Shown one piece after another: positions 43,830-56,600 of a stretch of DNA of 64,000 nt. The DNA is taken from positions 37,227,360-37,291,359 of the forward strand of contig OX465583.1 of NCBI GenBank assembly GCA_950022655.1, written 5' to 3'. The notes under the pieces are model-generated. The model searched no databases, was not told where the DNA came from, and saw nothing but the letters and a program-made list of their open reading frames with translations. A program made the position numbers and the translations under genes. Each line of letters opens with the position of its first letter. Within the stretch, counting starts at the first letter, position 1. Source of the stretch: Alentia gelatinosa. Its lineage: Eukaryota; Annelida; Polychaeta; Phyllodocida; Polynoidae.

Positions 43830-44110
43830 TTGCGACCTCCGGTGATCATGGGGTTGATCGTCCCTCTGAGACCCCTCCCCTTCCCCTCCGCCCACTCTCC
43901 CTCCCCAGTTGCGGGTCGATCCCCGGTAATCCAGGCCCAGCTGCCGCCCGATAATCTGTCCCAGGGCCGGCAATTAACCGTCTGAAAACAGCGGCGATTA
44001 TCGGGGACAGACTTATGAAAGCAGATACCCCGCCGAGCTTTGAGGCCACGAGCAGATAGTGATGCCGCCTCCCCCACCCTCGACCCCGACGGAAAAGGAG
44101 GTGGGTGGGT
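43830..44110. promoter_or_regulatory. Putative regulatory island downstream of copy B
   Basis: A GC-rich block between AT-rich flanks, with GGTAATCCAGG (K50-type TAATCC, about 43926), GATAATCTG and GGCAATTAACCG, and the mirrored GGCGATTATCGGGG. It resembles a conserved enhancer in composition; this is inference. Confidence 0.3.
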
Positions 44111-47100
44111 GGGGCGGCACTCGGGGAACGATCAAGGCTACATGTTTCAATCGACTCGTCTAGATCCTTGAGGTTTTCTACAATCACCGTTTTATTTTAT
44201 CAGTCCCAGACAATGTCAGTAATTCAGAAGTCAAGTGAAGATATTGTTGGAAGCCCTTATGACAAAAGTATCTATTTTGATTTTTTTATACTTGACTCAT
44301 AATTTTCCAACAGTTGGAAATCAGTATCTAATTAAAAAAAGAGGATTTTGTCTTTGTATAGCCATTTGCTAGGGTCATATATAATATAACTGGATTATTG
44401 ACATTTTAACATCGATCAATCGGTATGTCTATCAAGGTCCGATGGATTATCTTTCTGATGCTAAGTCTGAATCTGCTATAGACACCAAAGATTAGATACC
44501 ATTCAATACTATATTCCAAAATTGGACTATTCCTAAGTTGTTGTATTAAGCGAAGAATATCTACGAAATAAAAAGAGATGTTCATGAAGCACAAAATGTA
44601 CCAAAAAGCATTTTTGCTCAGTATTTCGTTATTGCAGGTCTTTATTATTAGAAACCCGAATTTTGTGGGTGATATAAACATCAATCACATTGGTATTCTA
44701 AATATTTGAGCCATAACGTTGTCGTGTACTGTAAAATTCTTACGAATTATTTTTACACCTAATAGCTAAAATTATGAATGGGCAACCACAGATTTACCAC
44801 TGATCAAAGGCAATATCAACTAAAATCGAGTTTTAGCTTTGAAATATCGATATGATATCAAGTCTGACAAGAGTGAAATTTGGTAGATGATAACAAATTC
44901 GAAGTAGGTCCAGAGTCAAGCAATGCTATGAACATTTATCCTGGTGACTCATGATCCCTATGGCAAAAAGAATTCCATGCAGGTCTTTTTTTTAAATAAC
45001 CCTTTCAAATATTCAAATTCTTCGCACGCAAGCAAAGGACGGGGACCTGTGTGACGCATGCATCTGAGGTGTGAGGATTTAGACACTATTTCATATTGAT
45101 AAACGATCAATTCCAAAGTCTCCAGGAATCTTGATGATGCAGAACACAAATTGTGGTACCAGGCATTGGGTGAATACATGTAAATGTATAGACACTTCTT
45201 GTAAAATTGGGGCAGGTATTGTGGACTTACGTCAGACTTCAAGCAGCAAATTACAAAATTTCCACCAGAAATCGTTAATGTTTTAGACAAGGTTGGCATA
45301 TGATACACAACAAATCAAGACATAAATTCAGAATAAGATTACATCACTCCACATGCAATGACACATCGATTCTGGTATACCTTCATGATATTCTGATATA
45401 CTATAAAACATACATTTCAAGTACTGTTACCCTTTCTTTGTACACATAATTAACTTTTCTTTAGTGCTAGCCATGGTGTCATTAGACACTGATTATATAA
45501 TAAATCACAGATGTAGACTGCTTCATTGATACATACTCTAAAAGACGCATGATACTACTAAAAAGGAGGACGAAAATCTGTTCAAGAGGGACTGACCAAA
45601 AAGTAGGTGGTTATAAAGTGGACGCATCGGTTAGATGATGACTGACCATCAGCAGTCCGTCCCACAACAGGCAGTACGAGAGGGATTTGAGGTCATAGAA
45701 GTTGGCAAATAGCAGCTGTGTAGGTAACAGGTAACGGGCAAAGATATTTGCCAAAAGTGTCTGTTAGCTGGTTGGCATTGGATGTTGGATGGTGAGCAAC
45801 GGGTGGCAACATGTACATTAGGCTGTCAGCAACGAGTCGGGGGTGGGGGCGGGGGCGGTCAGAGGTAAGTGGAACATTGAGAACCGAACGTATAATGAAT
45901 TTCACCAACAGTGAAAATCTCTTTGAAAAGACATGATGGGTAGCATGAGGTAAGTGGAAGGCACTGAATGACATCTAAAAGATGGTAACTACATGCCTCA
46001 GGTAAACGTGTCCACCAAGTGTACCCCCGTACGGGAAAATACGGACCGCTGTTCCCTACGGCCAACCTATACGTTACACGTTAAAACGGTGCGTATTTAC
46101 AATAAATACATCATGGTTATATAGTAAAAATTGATATCAATGCACAAAGAAGAGCAAGTAAAGAGCTCTGGGAGTATCTTCAGATGTGTAATTTGGTGGG
46201 TAGAAGCTCGAAGGTAGTGGATGGCAGTCAGTAGTTAGAGAATGATAGATGGAGGATTGCTACAACGGACCACAAGACTAATCAGAGCTCAAACAGCTCC
46301 ACTTCTTGTAACTCCTCAAAACAGTTCTTATATGAGATTTGTATCAGATCTTGAATCAACAATCTGAAATAATCTCCCACCGGAGTAAGTAATAATCTCA
46401 CTACGACGTCTTAAAAAACACTCAAAAGACCGTATCAAAGAATCGCGTACCATAGCCTGTATTATTCATCAAAATAAAACAAAAACCTTGATCAATATAA
46501 CCTCTGTACCTATAGATCTAAACACTGGTAAATGATACCCCTAAACGAACTATATTATCATTATAATTAATTACATACCTGTCAATATATTGCCAACATG
46601 GCTGAAATTGTGTCATACTGGATGGAATCCAATGGTGACTGGGCGAACATTGAAAACAGCCGCAAGGCTGAGGACGTCTCACAGCTTAAATACATGTTTT
46701 AAAAACATTGGAGGAACTGGTATGAGAGAATGAGACAACACTTCAGTTGGGTGGAGCAGGAAGTGGAGAAAGGTCAGAAAGCATCAGGCAGTAGATAAAG
46801 GTGGCATAACAGCTCAAATCTATTTGACAAAAGGTAATTGGTTCATAACAGTTGGTAGTTATAGAGCAGAAAATAGATATAGTGGATGTCTGGTACAATG
46901 TACATGTATATTGGTTAGCGGGTTGCAAGCAATGGGTGAAAGGCAATATCGATTAATCAGTCGGGTATCAGGCCTCCTTGTACCAAGCAGCACAGAGCAG
47001 GAGGAACCATGGAAGGCGCCTCCAGGGTGAACCCCCTGGAGGAGAAGTGGCCCCTTCACTGATAACCCCAACCACAATGGGTGCTGTCAGAGGGACGGGC

Positions 47101-47740
47101 ACTTTTAGTCACCGTTCCAAGACGGGCGCAGGGTGTGGCGGGCAGATAAGAGGCGACACCATTGAGCAGACAAGCGCTGACAGCTCAACTAGAACCGGGT
47201 TAGAGCGCCAGAATTCTCAGCCATTTGAGGTACAGGTGATCGGAGTTTAAATTCGTCATCAGATATGTCCTTCGGGGCTTCAATTCTTCGTATATGGGGA
47301 ATCACTAGAGAACGCGTACGCCTATCATGCTCTATGACTCTTCCTTCGTCGTATCATGTAGCATTGTGGTTTATTTAGTTCCGTCAAATTGTGTTTCGGG
47401 AGAAAGCGAGGCAATCTATATGCATGTACTACACAAAACATAGAAAATATTATTCGGATAACGTGTTCATAGACATCCCATATCATTGTTTATATTCTTT
47501 ATGAAAATAAAGGAAATACATCAATAAAGGAAATAAGTCAAACATAAATGAGAATGATATAGGCCTACCTAATTGATAAGTATAGTGAATATGAATTTGA
47601 GCTCAAATTCATAACAAAGCAGATAAATACAATGATTATTAGTTTACAATTTCTTCATCATGTATTCTCTGGAATAATATTCCATTTTTTCTCCCCCCCC
47701 CTCCTTTCTCATTTCATCCGTGAAATGGAGATGTCAGTTC
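44111..47740. other. Intergenic DNA without recognised genes
   Basis: Mostly AT-rich. One dispersed-repeat fragment lies at 46005-46130. No other supported feature. Confidence 0.45.
46005..46130. repeat. Fragment of the 52-kb dispersed repeat
   Basis: CCGTACGGGAAAATACGGA ... AAACGGTGCGTATTTACA ... CATGGTTATATAGT parallels the right half of the two copies at 51931 and 52431. Confidence 0.6.
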
Positions 47741-48330
47741 TTATTCTTCTGTCCAAACGCCGCTTAGCGAGAGCTGATCCTGCCAAGACAAAAATCCACT
47801 CCTCCTGATCCCACTAATCCAGAGACACCCTCTCAGCTGATTCAGCCTCCCTCTGTCACTACACCGTCTCTGTCAGTCACTGGTGGCTGGCTATACGCTA
47901 CAGCCCTCTTGTTCTATACCAACGTTTGCAGACTATCTTGTAGGGACAGCCGAGGTCAACGGGTGCTAATTGCCGCGCTTTGTCATGGGGAATAGTGCGC
48001 CTGCGCGGCCGGGGTCTCTTCATACACCACACCGTCCCAGGTCTGCCCCGTCGGCCGCCAGGGCGCGCAGCCCCATGTTGGTCCAATGGATCAGTTAGGA
48101 ATTATTTTGTAATCTTGCTATTTCAACTTAATCCCTCGCCCGGATCGAGACTCCTCTGGGCGGAAACAAACACAGGAAAGATAAAGCCTCAAAGACATGG
48201 TAATAGTGTAAAGGCGGCTTAGGACGTCATTTCGCCCTCCCAGAGATGCGCGCGCAACACCGCCTGCGCCCCCATTTGCATAATGAAAACCTCGCAACTG
48301 CAAATGGCTTCCATTGCCCATGGCAAGTTA
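47741..48330. promoter_or_regulatory. Putative regulatory island with POU octamer
   Basis: A GC-raised block with GCCTGCGCGGCCGG-type NRF1/CpG sequence and a perfect octamer ATTTGCAT at 48274-48281, followed directly by AATGAAAA. A second CTGCAAATGG lies at about 48298. No coding exon identified. Confidence 0.3.
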
Positions 48331-50200
48331 GTATGTGTGTTTGGGGGATGGATGGTATGGTAGTGTGGGGTCCGGGGGTGTGGTTATTGGAAAGTGGGAC
48401 GCTTTCTGGAGTTGCAATTGTTTTTCCATCGGTGAAGCGGAGCAGAAAAGCCCACTTGTAGAACATATGGGCTGACAGACTGTTGTTTTTGGCATCAGCG
48501 CCCAGATTGGCGACAAATCCCCGGCCACTTAGGACGGTAAGAGGAGGCGGCACGTCACGGCGCCCGTCTATAGTATCTGATGGCGAGCTGATCGACATTC
48601 ACCATGCACATTTTACACGCCACACAAAGAGGGAGAAATTATAGTCTTCCAGACGCTGTTGCATGTTGGTATTATTGTATCAGATATCTTAACCTCCCTC
48701 CAACAACACACTCATGACAAGCTACCAGGTGGCAGTGGTATAAACTATTGACGCATTTAGTCTGTTTATTCATTCTTTTACTTTTTTTTTTTACATTTTC
48801 CTTTCATCTATTTTTCAATCAATGTTGGACATTGTTTCCTCGGATTATGTCATATATTTCATTTGTGTAAGTATATTTGGTATGAATAGGATATATAATC
48901 ATCATTTTTCAAATCATTTTCTTTCGTTTCAAAGATGGACATGATCCCAAGAAATCTAAAATGAGCATGAATAAATAAAGTCGGTTGGCAATGTTTATTC
49001 CCAACAGGCTTGACTACTCTCGAGTTGTTTTTATTATTTAGATCAAAGCATCTTTCAGTCACCCTGCGTATTTCATATGCAGTTAATATATGGGTAGATA
49101 AAGAAAAGGAGAAGCAAACTGACCAATATGTGCAAAATAGTAGAAATCTCCCAGAAAAAACATCATAATAAATGTCAATAGATTTGGAATGATTTTGTTT
49201 TGCTTTCAATTTCACATATTCATACAAAAGGACTATCTGAGATAATTCGCAGTATCAACAACCCTAGCTATGGCTTTACTTTAATACAATGGCTTGACCG
49301 GCCTGATAGTGACTGATTAACTGTGCGCATGATGACGTGGTAGTAGGTCGATGTGACCGGCTTATTGAGCTCTTAGCGGTGCACACTGGGCCCTACATTA
49401 ATACCCCATACACGACAAAGCAGCCGTGGTAGATTAGGACCTGACCATCGTATCAGTGAGGCCCACGTCACAGTGGTCATTCACCACTTTCACATAAGCG
49501 TGGCGCGACGGTCGCCGTGATAACGGGTTGCGCTGGTCCCATATAACTGAGTACCACTCGCCGAGAACCAGCGTGTCTCTACTAATCGAAAACGAGGCGT
49601 GCGACCTGGTGTGGCTTCACAGTGCAGGGGGTGCCTATGTGTAAAGGCTTAAATTCACAGACACAGCCAGGTTTTTTCACAGTTTGTTTTTCTATCACAC
49701 CTCCTGAGTCCTAACACCTGAGTGGAGAGTCTTGACCTCTGGAACAAGGTGTGAAAACACTGCACTTGGCCATATTGTAACTGCTAGAACCATTCAAGGG
49801 AATCTTTCAATATTGACATGTATCCCTTCAAATTGGTTCCTTGGGACATACTCTATGACTACCCAATATGCTTACTATAATAGGGTGGTTGGTATATGTC
49901 AGTCTTCTTTTTTGACTTGGTATGATATCATAAATCCCTGAAAAATTAACTTAAAAATTTAAAATAAATATCAGTAGCTCAGTAGAAAGTTTATATTAAG
50001 ATTTAAGATCAACATCAAGTTGAAGCCACTATGACATGGCATGTACATAACAATGTTTTCATCTACTAAACCCCTTTTAAATTAAGAAATATTCACAGAG
50101 AAAATTTCTATTTATTTCCTGTACCTTAATACTTTTATGATTCCACAGAAAAATCACATTTTTAGTCTAATGGACTATTTGTCATCTGTTATAATGTTCA
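48331..50200. other. Intergenic DNA, nothing recognised
   Basis: A moderately GC-rich patch at 49300-49570; otherwise AT-rich with no supported gene or repeat. Confidence 0.4.
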
Positions 50201-50209
50201 AGGATGTCA

Positions 50210-50760
50210 GAGTTCAGGGAAATCCCTGAAATCTGGGTTTTTCTAAAACACAGAAATATTTTCCTCAATACTCAAAAATTTCAAAAGAACCTGTGTATGT
50301 CAACCCCATATTGTTTCAGGAACCCCATATACCGGATTTCCCTTTAAATATGTGCCTTATCACTTCCATGATTTTCAGGGTTTTCCCTGAGAAGCTTCCA
50401 ATTGATAATTCATTGATGAAAATCCCTGAAATCCCTGAAACCCTTGCATTGTTACCATACAAACCACTTTGAATGCATAGCTAAAACCAGGAACCAGCTT
50501 AATACTATAATCTCCCATGCACATATTTGATTTAAAATCAATAGGACATAGATGGTAGGGCTCTGCTTGGAGATCACAGACTGTAGTACCAGTTCTCATC
50601 ACGAGGGGATACAGTTTTCATCGTTTTTCAGTTCCCAGTAAGTCTGGTTGGGGGGGGGGGGGGGGGGGGGGTGAGCTTGTCCCAGAAAATAACTTCAGGG
50701 ATTTTCCTCAAGGGCTGCTGACATCCCTGAATGTTTCATTATCTCAGGAAATATCTGTCA
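50210..50760. repeat. Repeat-rich block of TTCAGGGATTTTC/AATCCCTGAAA phrases
   Basis: AATCCCTGAAA occurs at about 50220 and twice at about 50422-50440. Its inverse, TTTTCAGGG and TTCAGGGATTTTCC, occurs at about 50372 and 50695. The inverted arrangement suggests a decayed fold-back element, interrupted by a 22-G tract. Confidence 0.5.
50650..50671 (+). repeat. Poly-G tract (22 G)
   Basis: Uninterrupted G run, probably length-variable. Confidence 0.9.
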
Positions 50761-51930
50761 CAGCCTGGCAATATAAGTATCATTTTATTCGTCTTGAACT
50801 AGAGAAGAAGATAGGATGGGAATTTATATATGTCATCACGATAGATTTTTCAAGAAATCCCTGTAAATACAGGAAGGTAACATGTGTTCATATTTTTTAG
50901 CAAACAAATTCCGATGTTCAAGCTTTTACGGGAAATCTTAGCCAATGCATAGGTATCTACTATGCATATCAACAGATAGACCAGAGTCTTAGCTTTCTAA
51001 CAGTGCTTTACTTATAAAGATCGGCCTGTTATTCACAAAGCAAGAACAATTTTCATTTTCCGACTTAGAAAAAGAATAGTGTTCTCCCATACAAAACGCT
51101 CAGGAGTCAGGTCGCATGCCTCGTTTTCATGTGACCTACTTTGGCGGCCATTACAAGATGGCGCCAGTGTGAAGAGGGTCTATACCCCCTCACTACTGAC
51201 CGCCGACCTGCGGAGCCCCCATCGATATCACATTAATTCGATTACGTTATATGTGCATAATAATGGTCCTGGGGGCTGGTGGGTGTGGAGAAACTGGGGC
51301 TGGGGTCATTGGCTGGAAGCAGGATCGACATACATGTAGTCTAGGGACCATGACAGAATGGACTTGGTTCCCTTATCGTGGTGGACCCGCCCTGCATGCA
51401 ATAAAACCCTACCCGCCCATGCTTACATATCCTGCTCAGCCCTGCATGCATACCCTACACAGTCCTGACTGAAGTAGGGGTAGGGATTAGAGGGAAGGCA
51501 ATAGCAATAGCCTCTATACTGGCTATCTGTGATCTACTACCACGGAGTGTGGCAACCGTGATATGCATGTATGCAGCTCGGGTTGGTGGCTGTGTGTGAG
51601 GCTGGATCGTCGACCATTTTGTGATTTTCTCCCAGACCGTGTAGATTTGCGTGACTGTGACGGTCACGTCAACCGATACTTGACACTGTTCGGTGACTGT
51701 TCACAGCCAGTTGTTTCTTACAGTGTGTCTGCTATACCTCAAAGGTAATACCAGAAACTGCATGCAATAGTCTGCATTTCACCCTAGGTTTGACTGCAAA
51801 AAAAAGTAGTTTGTCCCCAAAAAAGTTTAGCTGGCGCCAGCAGATCCAATGAAATGTATCATTAATTATATGGAACAAAATGGCCATGTTGTATATGCTA
51901 CAAAACGAGATAATAATTTACAGTTAGCAT

Positions 51931-52180
51931 AGAACGAGGTGTTTACACCAAGTTCCGTACTAACCATGACTTATCATCGAATTTCGTAGCTTCTACAACC
52001 ATGGTACGTTATTCTATATTCATCGTATCTTCCAAAATTAATTTTTCAAAATACTTTAGTCAACGCGTGAGGAGTATTGTTCCATATTTTCCCGTATGGA
52101 ACATTTTTCCGCACCGTATTTTGTACGTTATATAGCGAAACGGTGCGTATTTGCAGTATATACGGCATGGGTATATAGTC
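51931..52180. repeat. Dispersed repeat, copy 1
   Basis: Begins AGAACGAGGTG and ends AAACGGTGCGTATTTGCAGT then ATACGGCATGGGTATATAGT. The order of shared blocks matches the copy starting exactly 500 bp downstream. Confidence 0.7.
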
Positions 52181-52402
52181 AATAAATGCAACTCTAGATA
52201 ATGTCTTGCTATACTATTTTGTGAATGTATTGAGGAAGATCTCATACAGTATATGTAAGTATGTCCGGATGTGGAATATAAAAAGCAAGTAAAGGACAAG
52301 ACAGAATGAAATCACAATAGAATTGTATATAGCACACAAAACTCCAATTACATGTAGGCTATGCGTACATACATGTATATGTGCATATATGTATTTATAT
52401 AG

Positions 52403-52700
52403 AACGTCCTGACCATGCTGTACAATTCTCAGAACGAGATGCTAATTTCCGTAACCGTAAATTATCATCGAGTTCTGTGAATTGTACAAGCATGGTTGGA
52501 CGTTATATATTTACTATATACCCAAAATTAAAAAAAAGATCATTAATTTAATTTTTAACAACCGATATGTTAATAAACGTGTATGGCAAGGTGGTCCGTA
52601 TTTTAGTGTAGCCTACGGACCGGCGGTCCGTACAGTATTTTTACGTCATATGCCGAAACGGTGCGTTTTTACAGCATATACGGCATGGGTATATAGTAAA
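52403..52700. repeat. Dispersed repeat, copy 2, with hairpin at its start
   Basis: From 52431 it parallels copy 1 (AGAACGAGATG ... TTATCATCGAGTTC ... AAACGGTGCGT ... ATACGGCATGGGTATATAGT). Its first part also folds back: ACGTCCTGACCATGCTGTAC at 52403 is inverted as GTACAAGCATGGTTGGACGT near 52487-52506. No coding capacity. Confidence 0.7.
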
Positions 52701-53480
52701 CATGTATATGTGAATATGTCTCTATGTGCGCCATATTGAGATGCAAATATATATCCAATATACATGCAGACTGAATATATGAACGTATGTATAGAGCAGA
52801 ATAGGTTATGGCAGTTCGCTAGTATAACTGTCAGGTATATGCAATCCACAGCTGGTCAATCCCCCTACCCCTTGTTATACCGCTCATATTTCACCAGGTC
52901 TCCTCCTCACCTGAGAGGGGGGATCAGCGGCGGACAGGTGGGCATCGGAAAAGAACATCTGGAGGGAGTTCAAACACCCCTGGCAACGTCCGCTTGAAGA
53001 GGGTTACCGCTAGACTCTCAGCGAACTATCCTGTTTTAACACTGGCTACCTGAGCTAATCAACCCCTTTGCCTGTCCCTCTTTGCATGCTTACTTGTAAA
53101 CATGAGGTTCTTTGTTCAAAAGACTATAGGGTGGTGGTGGTTGGATGGAGGTTGGATGGGACTGATATATATGGAGACATGTGCAGATGTATAAACATAT
53201 GTATACAAACACCTAAAACATTTTACATATAGGCCTACATAAGGGAATGTTTGCATTTTGCCCCTATTCCTCTCTCTCTCTATACATTTCTATATTTTGC
53301 ACCTTACTCCCTATGTTTTTAGTCGTAGATATCTGTCCATGTATACTTTATACAGATACCAATTATATTTCAGCCGCCAAGATAATTATTAGAATATTTG
53401 TAACGAACATGTTGGCAATACTCATTACTTTCCCCACTGAGATATTCCTGTTTTAAATTGTTGATGATTGATAACATTTA

Positions 53481-53684
53481 TATAGGCCCTTTTCCATTGG
53501 CCGACAAAAACGCTGTAGATTTTCTGTGTTCTCCTAATAGCATGTTTACATTTTGCGTCAGCAGTGCTAAAGGTCCGTCGGTGGTTACTGACTGTATATC
53601 GGTGATGGCCAATGGAAATTGACTACTAGGAGAACCCAAAAAATCGACATCGTTTTCGCCTGTCAATGGAAACGGGCCTATATA
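53481..53684. mobile_element. MITE with about 60-bp terminal inverted repeats
   Basis: The left arm starts TATAGGCCCTTTTCCATTG and the right arm ends CAATGGAAACGGGCCTATA. Symmetry continues inward for about 60 bp (GTTCTCCTAATAG against CTACTAGGAGAAC). Total about 204 bp, no transposase frame; a short TA-rich target duplication is likely. Confidence 0.75.
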
Positions 53685-53699
53685 AGATTCAGGCCAAAG

Positions 53700-56600
53700 G
53701 TTATACCAATTTATAGTTTATTCATTTATGGTATCAGCGCTTGACTTTAGTGGTGTCCAATCTATCAGTTTTCTCCACAATCCAGTAGAAGCTATATGCA
53801 ATGACTGGCGCTATAAGGGATATCTACCAATCTCTTCAAATTACAACATTTCCAAGAATGCAGATGAATACAGGTAGGATTTCCATCTTATAGATGAATC
53901 TAACGTAAAATTTGCAGTAGAGGGCGTTATTTGTTTGCAAAGGGTTTCATTCACCGTTTATGCAGAGAGTGGATTTTAGTAAGACCATTTAGGGAACCAA
54001 CCCAGGGAGTGGTCTTGGAAGTACATTGCAATGTATATGGTAAAGGGCAGTTGGTGCTTCCGAACTTTTATTTTCAAGATAAAAGGGAAGAGAATATAGA
54101 AGGTAGAACAACCACGCCATTACATATTCATGAAGATATTCCTGTTTGTGAGTTGGGTTGGGTATTTCTAACCAGAGTATCAATTACTACTGATAACGGG
54201 GTTTATATATACTAGAGTCACTACGCCCGATTTTCAGCGGCAGCTCCTTTCGTACAAACCACTGGATCGTGTTAATCACATTACCCTGTCACTGAACCAG
54301 ATTTAGAACGGGAAACGTGGCCATATACGTAGCCACAATGTCTATTTTACTTTGGTCAATGTAAAGGAATGTGGCTGAAAATAGAGCCATAAAAAGAGCA
54401 ACATTCGGATGCGTGTCAAATGAGCCCTTCACCGCATTCATTGTGTCAGCTTTAATTACCCCCCACTTTTCCTTTCTTCACCCCAACCTTCATCGCCCAC
54501 CAAGCTCGCTCCATTCCCAGGTCCCCCTCTCGGTCTTGTTTGCAAACAAAGACGTCAAAGAAACCCTTAGCGCCGGGTTCGATTAAACCTATAAGAGTTC
54601 GCACAAGGCAAGCACAGCTAAACAACACGCGATTTGCCGAGTAAACCCTCCTACCTGAAAGGGAGCCATGCTCTTAACAATAGCATTGATGGGCTTGGTG
54701 TGTGGGGCTGCGTGTGGGGTTCACGCACTCTCAACCAGCAATTTGTTAATTGGCTGAGCCGCCTAGATTGCAATTAACCTGACTGGACTGGACCGGGACT
54801 TCTAATCTGACCAAGGCTTTCCTCCCGGCACAAGCCACGGACTTCAGACGTCTAAAGTTATACCACTTTTAGGTCTCGTTTTAACCTCTCCTGTAATCCC
54901 GCTATCCGCAATCTAACCCCTAATCAGTCTGGTAACAAGGGACATGCATTTGGTAGTTAGACCGAAGTGTAATTGTGATGGTGAGACTTCCTGAATAAAC
55001 GTGTCTTGTTGACTGCTCGTGTGGTGGTCAGGCCCAGCCGTGGCCCACTCCCTTTTGCCCTCTGGCACACATGTGTAAAACACACACATCGATTTGGGAC
55101 GTTTCCGCGTTTGGCTAGCGCTGCTGCTAGCATCGCCTTTGTAAGCGAGATAGGAAATAAGACGAGGAAGTGAGAAAGTTCGTTATGGGCGCGTGGGTAT
55201 GGTAGGTGAAGTATGTGGGAAGTTAACGTGTGAGCTGTGTTTGCATCATACGGCAGGTTAGATCTAGGCCACGGCAGGAGGCCCACCAAGCACCGGCCGA
55301 CATGCAGCTCCCAACTCCCGCCCGCCCAGCCGCCGCCCGCGCCATTTTGAATTCCGGCCGAAGCCGAGGGAAGCGCCAACCTTACCCGAAAGAAAAATAC
55401 ACCATGCAACGAATCCTACGAAACACGAGTGGAAAACCCGCCTGTGGATCGGGATGATGATCGAACGGTAAGCATGCTGAGGTATGTAGCAGATGCTGAT
55501 GGGTTGCGGTCGATTCGTTGGGGCTTTGGCGGAGCGGCGGGTGCAGGACGAGCGTGGACGATAATAGGGGCAGGGAACGGGACATCTTGACAATGATTAA
55601 TGTGTAACGACAAGTTAAGGATGTGAGGGTGGCCGCGGTATGCCCTGAGTGACACAACCGTGCTCTCAGGGCACATCCCCCGTCAAAAGAAGCTTTTTGG
55701 TCGCCAACACGCCCTTTTAGGGGACTCTGTATGGCGAACATATGTCGGGAGGTGTGTCAATTGATTTAACTTTGTGTCGGACGCGATGAAATTGCCATAT
55801 GGCTGCGCCCGGCTAGAGTGGAAGCCATTATGGAGTTAACGGTTATTTCTAGTTGATATTTTCTCTTTTCTGTTTTTGTCCCTATGCGTTCAGTTGTAAC
55901 TGTAATTCGTCGATATGGTTTATAACTGTATTTGTACCACACCTTGGCCAAACAAAATGTAAACAGTAAAAAATAACAGACCGTTCATGTGTATGAATTC
56001 AGGACGATTAAAAAAGTCTATATGTAATATGATCATGTTGTCAACACCATTTGTTTTTTTGTGTGTAAAATTCCGCGACATTTAAATTTGTATGTAGCGT
56101 CATACTGATCAGGTTGTTCCATACGATTTACACAACAACAAAAATACACTATATTCTGTAAGTCAATTAACACTTACTTTTTCTAAAATGAATGTAAAAT
56201 CTTTATTATATAGCTATTGATTTATATCGTATCATGAAATAGATTTTATGATAGTAACAGACAAATTCACTCCATCTCCCCAATTTTCATGCCATGGCAA
56301 CATAACGCCTCGTTTCTCTTCTTTCTAAAATGGAAACCCGTCTCGTTCATATCATGTCCTCATGTTACCTTTTGAAACCGCCCGGAATAAAAGCCAAACC
56401 CCTCGGACGTGTAATACATCCGACCATGGCAACATTTACTTTTCTCATCCAACTTTATACTTTATGTGACATCATTTCTCCTCTGTCGAGCCCCGTTCAC
56501 AATGGGCCACCTACCTGGAAGTTGGTTGGGAATTTAACCTGAGACCAGGGTAGGCTTTAGAGCTTGGAAGCAGGTGTGTGGTTGATGCATGTACATAAAA

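Noticed and set aside
54566..54600. GGTTCGATTAAACC as a tRNA B box
   Set aside because: No A box or cloverleaf could be built around it.
54957..55409. 150-codon minus-strand frame
   Set aside because: No domain, no promoter or splice context; GC-rich stretch yields overlapping frames on both strands.
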